Assembly: GCF_001886265.1 (NCBI RefSeq)
Contig: NZ_JXLE01000007.1
Span: forward strand, 62,001-126,000
Length of the DNA: 64,000 bases
Direction of reading: 5' to 3'
Source of the DNA: Enterococcus thailandicus
GTDB taxonomy: Bacteria > Bacillota > Bacilli > Lactobacillales > Enterococcaceae
The notes beneath the pieces were generated by a model. The model had not been told where the DNA came from and made no database searches. It saw nothing but the letters and a program-made list of their open reading frames with translations. The translations under genes were made by a program, and so were the position numbers. Shown piece by piece: positions 61,315-64,000 of this stretch (the stretch's first letter is position 1; the number at the start of each line of letters is the position of its first letter).

Positions 61315-61866
61315 CTACGTTGTTCGCTGATTCAAATGTAATAACACTTGATCAATAATTATTTGGACTTCTGCCAAGGCACCTTTACCAAAGTCACCAC
61401 AAGCTAGTAGCGATTCTCTTGGCTCGATTTCTTGATAACCAACGGATTTCAAAGCAGCTAAGTTTCGCTGATTGATTGGATTTGTGTACATCGTTGTATT
61501 CATGGCTGGCGCAATCAATTTAGGTGTTTTTTCAGGCAAAGCAAGTGCAACAGTAGACAATAGATCATCTGCAATTCCATTTGCTAGCTTGCCGATGATA
61601 TTCGCTGTTGCCGGAGCAACTAAAAAGAGGTCAGCTTGTTTTGCTAGTTCAATATGGTTGATTACTTTAGGATTTGCTTCTTGCATGACATCTGTATGGA
61701 TTGGACGTTTGGCTAAAGATTGTAAAGTTAATGGTGTAATGAAATGGGTACTACTTTCAGTCATGATGACTTCGACTTGATAACCTAACTTCATTAATTG
61801 GTTAGTGATATCTGCACTTTTATAGGCAGAGATACTTCCAGAAATGCCAAGTAGAACAGTTTTCAT
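61315..61866 (-). CDS. coaC: Phosphopantothenoylcysteine decarboxylase
   Basis: 183 residues. VLLGISGSISAYKSADITNQ is the flavoprotein start, LVAPATANIIGKLANGIADD the FMN-binding loop, LIAPAMNTTMYTNPINQRNL the substrate clamp and LLACGDFGKGALAEV the active-site cysteine. It decarboxylates phosphopantothenoylcysteine to phosphopantetheine. In streptococci and enterococci it is separate from CoaB, as here. The stop is 11 bases before the panT ribosome site and its start abuts the coaB stop. Confidence 0.94.
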   Translation of the reverse strand: MKTVLLGISGSISAYKSADITNQLMKLGYQVEVIMTESSTHFITPLTLQSLAKRPIHTDVMQEANPKVINHIELAKQADLFLVAPATANIIGKLANGIADDLLSTVALALPEKTPKLIAPAMNTTMYTNPINQRNLAALKSVGYQEIEPRESLLACGDFGKGALAEVQIIIDQVLLHLNQRTT

Positions 61867-62613
61867 TTAATCATCTCCTCTATTTTTTTGAACATTTGCG
61901 ACAATCAGGTCTGCAATTTCTTTTTTCGTAAAAGCTTCAGCAAGGGTTCCATCTGCTGCGAGTAAGTATCCATGATGATGTTCTTGTGAAATTTCGGTTA
62001 AGTCATTGGCTAAAATAAAATCAGTTTGATTTTTCACCAAGCTCTGTTGTGCAATCTTTAGTAAGTGTTCTTTTGAGACATCCACAAGTAGCTTAAACCC
62101 AACAATACACGCAGTAGGTTGCCAATCCCGCAAATAACTAATAATTTTAGGTGTTTTTTCTAAAACAATGACTAATTGATCTGTGTCAGAAGAAATTTTT
62201 TTGACAGAGTTGCCGTCAGCTTGCTTTGTTTGAGTCAACCAGTTATCAAAAGAAGTTTCAGTTACTTTATTTGTACCAAAACTTTCGATAAAATGCTCTT
62301 TTGACAAACTGAGGCTTGGAGTGAAATCACTGACGGCCATACTATGGATGATTGCGTCATAGGTTTTTGCTTGCAACAATGTTTCTAAAATCGTTAATAA
62401 ATCATGGGTCGATTCAATCATATGGAGATGAATCGCGTCACTTGGTTCAGGTAACACACTGTTTTTGGTAGTGACATAATCAATGATTGCTTCGGGATTG
62501 TTCGAAAAAGCATCTGCAATTTGTTTGCCTAGTCGACCAGTCGAATGATTGGTTATCGCACGTACTTGATCAATTTTTTCCGTAGTGCCACCAGCAGTTA
62601 TTAAAATGTTCAT
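61867..62613 (-). CDS. coaB: Phosphopantothenate-cysteine ligase
   Basis: 248 residues. NILITAGGTTEKIDQVRAIT followed by NHSTGRLGKQIADAF is the CoaB nucleotide-binding start; HSMAVSDFTPSLSLSKEHFI contains the dimer/active-site strand and FILANDLTEISQEHHHGYLL the later conserved Asn. It is the CTP- or ATP-dependent ligase that adds cysteine to phosphopantothenate. Its start overlaps the stop of the upstream oxidoreductase gene by four bases. With coaC and panT it forms a coenzyme A supply operon. Confidence 0.93.
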   Translation of the reverse strand: MNILITAGGTTEKIDQVRAITNHSTGRLGKQIADAFSNNPEAIIDYVTTKNSVLPEPSDAIHLHMIESTHDLLTILETLLQAKTYDAIIHSMAVSDFTPSLSLSKEHFIESFGTNKVTETSFDNWLTQTKQADGNSVKKISSDTDQLVIVLEKTPKIISYLRDWQPTACIVGFKLLVDVSKEHLLKIAQQSLVKNQTDFILANDLTEISQEHHHGYLLAADGTLAEAFTKKEIADLIVANVQKNRGDD

Positions 62614-63599
62614 TCTTTTTCACCTACATGAACTAAAGTTCTTCCTTGATGTGTTCCAGCTAATAATTGAGCAATCGTTTCTGGTAATTGGGTAAGTGAA
62701 ATTTCTGTGACCAGCAAGTCATCTGTAATTGCTAGTTCTGCCAAGGATTGCCAAATTTTTTCTCGTTGTTCATGGGGAACATTGACGGAGTCGATTCCAA
62801 TCAACTGAATATTTCGCAAAATAAAAGGTAAGACGGTCGTATTCAATTCAATTCCGCTAGCATTGCCACACAGCGCAGCCGCACCATTATAAGAAATCAA
62901 AGGCAAAAGTTGACTCAATTGAGCGCCACCAACCGTGTCAATCACGTAATCAACTGTTTGTTTCGCTAACGGTTTTGTTTTTTCTGGTAAAAAAGTTGTA
63001 GGTTGAATAACCTGTGTTGCGCCTAATTTTGTTAGCCAAGATTCAGCAGTTGTTTTTCGAGAAAAAGCAGTGATAGTTGTAAAACCTAATTTATGCAGCA
63101 AAGCGATTGCCACACTACCCACGCCACCTGAAGCACCGGTAACTAATACGTGATTCGTTGGTTTCATTCCTTGTTCTAACAACGCATTTACTGCAAGAGC
63201 AGCAGTAAATCCAGCTGTTCCTAAAATCATTGCTTGACGTGTACTTAATCGTTCAGGTAACTTAACTAGCCATTCACTTGGAACCGCTTGATATTGACTG
63301 TAACCACCGGGGTGAGTAACACCTAGTCCATAACCAGTAACTAAAACTTTTTCACCGGGCGAGAATTGTTCAGTTGAACTTTTGATAACAGTTCCAGCTA
63401 AATCAATGCCAGGTGTCATCGGGTAAGTCCGAATCACATTTCCAGATTCGCTACTAGCCAAAGCATCTTTATAATTAACATCTGAATAAGCAACTTCAAC
63501 AAGTACTTCATTGTCTGCTAGTTCAATGGGTTCTTGTTCAATAATCTTTGCTTGAAATGTTGGATCCTTTGTTACTTGAAAAGCTTTAAAAGTTTCCAT
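62610..63599 (-). CDS. YhdH/YhfP-family quinone oxidoreductase (acryloyl-CoA reductase-like)
   Basis: 329 residues, the family length. METFKAFQVTKDPTFQAKII is the YhdH start, LVTGASGGVGSVAIALLHKL holds the NADPH-binding loop and no zinc-binding cysteines are present, as expected of zinc-less MDR proteins. It reduces activated double bonds such as acryloyl-CoA or quinones using NADPH. First gene of the coaB-coaC-panT operon by the four-base overlap; its link to coenzyme A synthesis is unclear. RBS GGGAGG before ATG 63599. Confidence 0.87.
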   Translation of the reverse strand: METFKAFQVTKDPTFQAKIIEQEPIELADNEVLVEVAYSDVNYKDALASSESGNVIRTYPMTPGIDLAGTVIKSSTEQFSPGEKVLVTGYGLGVTHPGGYSQYQAVPSEWLVKLPERLSTRQAMILGTAGFTAALAVNALLEQGMKPTNHVLVTGASGGVGSVAIALLHKLGFTTITAFSRKTTAESWLTKLGATQVIQPTTFLPEKTKPLAKQTVDYVIDTVGGAQLSQLLPLISYNGAAALCGNASGIELNTTVLPFILRNIQLIGIDSVNVPHEQREKIWQSLAELAITDDLLVTEISLTQLPETIAQLLAGTHQGRTLVHVGEKE

Positions 63600-63786
63600 A
63601 ATAAAATGAAACCTCCCTCAAAATTTTCTTATATCATACCATAAACGCATCATTTTTTTTGGAGTTCTTTCTCTAAGCTTTTTATAAAAAATGAGGAATG
63701 CATTCTGAAAAAAATTTTCTATGCTGTAGTTGTAAAATTATTTTTTTCCCGCATTCTTTTTTCTCCAAAAAAATAAACAGAAAGGG

Positions 63787-63844
63787 TTGCGTTTTTTGTC
63801 AAAATTCGTATACTAATACAGGTGATTGTAAACTTTAAGTTTAC
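63787..63844 (+). promoter_or_regulatory. Promoter and palindromic operator of the XRE gene
   Basis: TTGCGT (63787-63792) and TATACT (63809-63814) are 16 bases apart. GTAAACTTTAAGTTTAC (63828-63844) is a near-perfect palindrome at the transcript start, a good place for autoregulation. The AT-rich bases 63600-63786 show nothing else. Confidence 0.65.
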
Positions 63845-63872
63845 TATTAGAAAACTTCTGAAGGAGGAAAAA

Positions 63873-64000
63873 ATGGAAATCGGGGAAAAGTTACGAAATT
63901 TACGAATTCAAAAGAACTTGACACAAGAAGAACTTGGCGAGCGGACAGATTTATCAAAAGGCTATATTTCTCAATTAGAAAGAGACTTGAGTTCGCCATC
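63873..64000 (+). CDS. XRE-family transcriptional regulator (partial, N-terminus)
   Basis: ATG 63873 follows GAAGGAGGAAAA. The visible 42 residues, including LRNLRIQKNLTQEELGERTD and LSKGYISQLERDLSSP, form an XRE helix-turn-helix with the L-S-K-G-Y-I-S-Q-L-E-R text typical of HTH-cupin regulators. In enterococci and streptococci such a gene commonly heads the polyamine transporter operon potABCD; that cannot be checked here because the window ends. Confidence 0.8.
   Translation, partial: MEIGEKLRNLRIQKNLTQEELGERTDLSKGYISQLERDLSSP

Overview
The window is AT-rich Firmicutes DNA with strong Shine-Dalgarno sites and Gram-positive gene content. It most likely comes from an Enterococcus, perhaps of the E. 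faecium group. The pointers are an Lsa/Eat(A)-type ABC-F gene, an Fst-type toxin locus, a holin-like type I toxin, an IS1182-type element, a tyrosine T-box upstream of nhaC, an ung-pta-tsaE segment and split coaB/coaC genes. I see no rRNA, tRNA or CRISPR. The species is inferred from content only.

Layout. 1-14000 is mostly core metabolism: the end of an M20 amidohydrolase, a T-box-controlled nhaC, an amino acid permease, a ketopantoate reductase, glycerate kinase, an ABC-F gene behind an attenuator leader, and a mupG-murQ-murP operon for recovery of MurNAc from peptidoglycan. 14000-22200 is a decayed accessory island. It holds a GT-C membrane glycosyltransferase, a twice-broken DUF5677 gene, an Fst-type toxin-antitoxin locus, a resolvase remnant, a C39-peptidase-like remnant, an XRE regulator divergent from a secreted-protein/small-membrane-protein pair, and a degenerate IS1182-like element with intact ends. 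22200-37200 holds NrdI, transporters (basic amino acid antiporter, Gdx-type SMR with a structured leader, DUF969/DUF979 with pcp, PnuC) and small enzymes. 37400-39500 holds a secreted two-cysteine protein translationally coupled to a membrane thioredoxin, followed by an IS200-type element. 39500-48200 is core (ung, pta, tsaE, xthA, murB). 48600-58100 holds an extracytoplasmic flavin reductase and a locus for N-glycan use: GntR regulator, PTS EIIC, GH38 and GH125 mannosidases and a secreted GH18 endoglycosidase. 59000-60200 holds a third secreted cysteine-containing protein with a tiny membrane partner and a holin-like toxin. 60666-63600 is a yhdH-coaB-coaC-panT operon, and the window ends inside an XRE regulator.

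The most unusual structure is a family of roughly 119-120-bp elements in eight clusters. Each unit reads as one long imperfect hairpin. Different copies have different arm sequences, but the two arms change together so that pairing is kept. Seven of the eight clusters begin 0-5 bases after a stop codon, or supply it, always in the direction of that gene. One array of identical 120-bp units creates a false open frame of 278 codons. I do not recognise this family from memory.

A second theme is three unrelated-looking Sec-secreted proteins (19697, 37472, 59105). Each has a hydrophobic or Gly/Ala-rich C-terminal half and each is followed directly by a membrane protein, the arrangement expected of bacteriocin/immunity or toxin/maturation pairs. 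Their function is inference.
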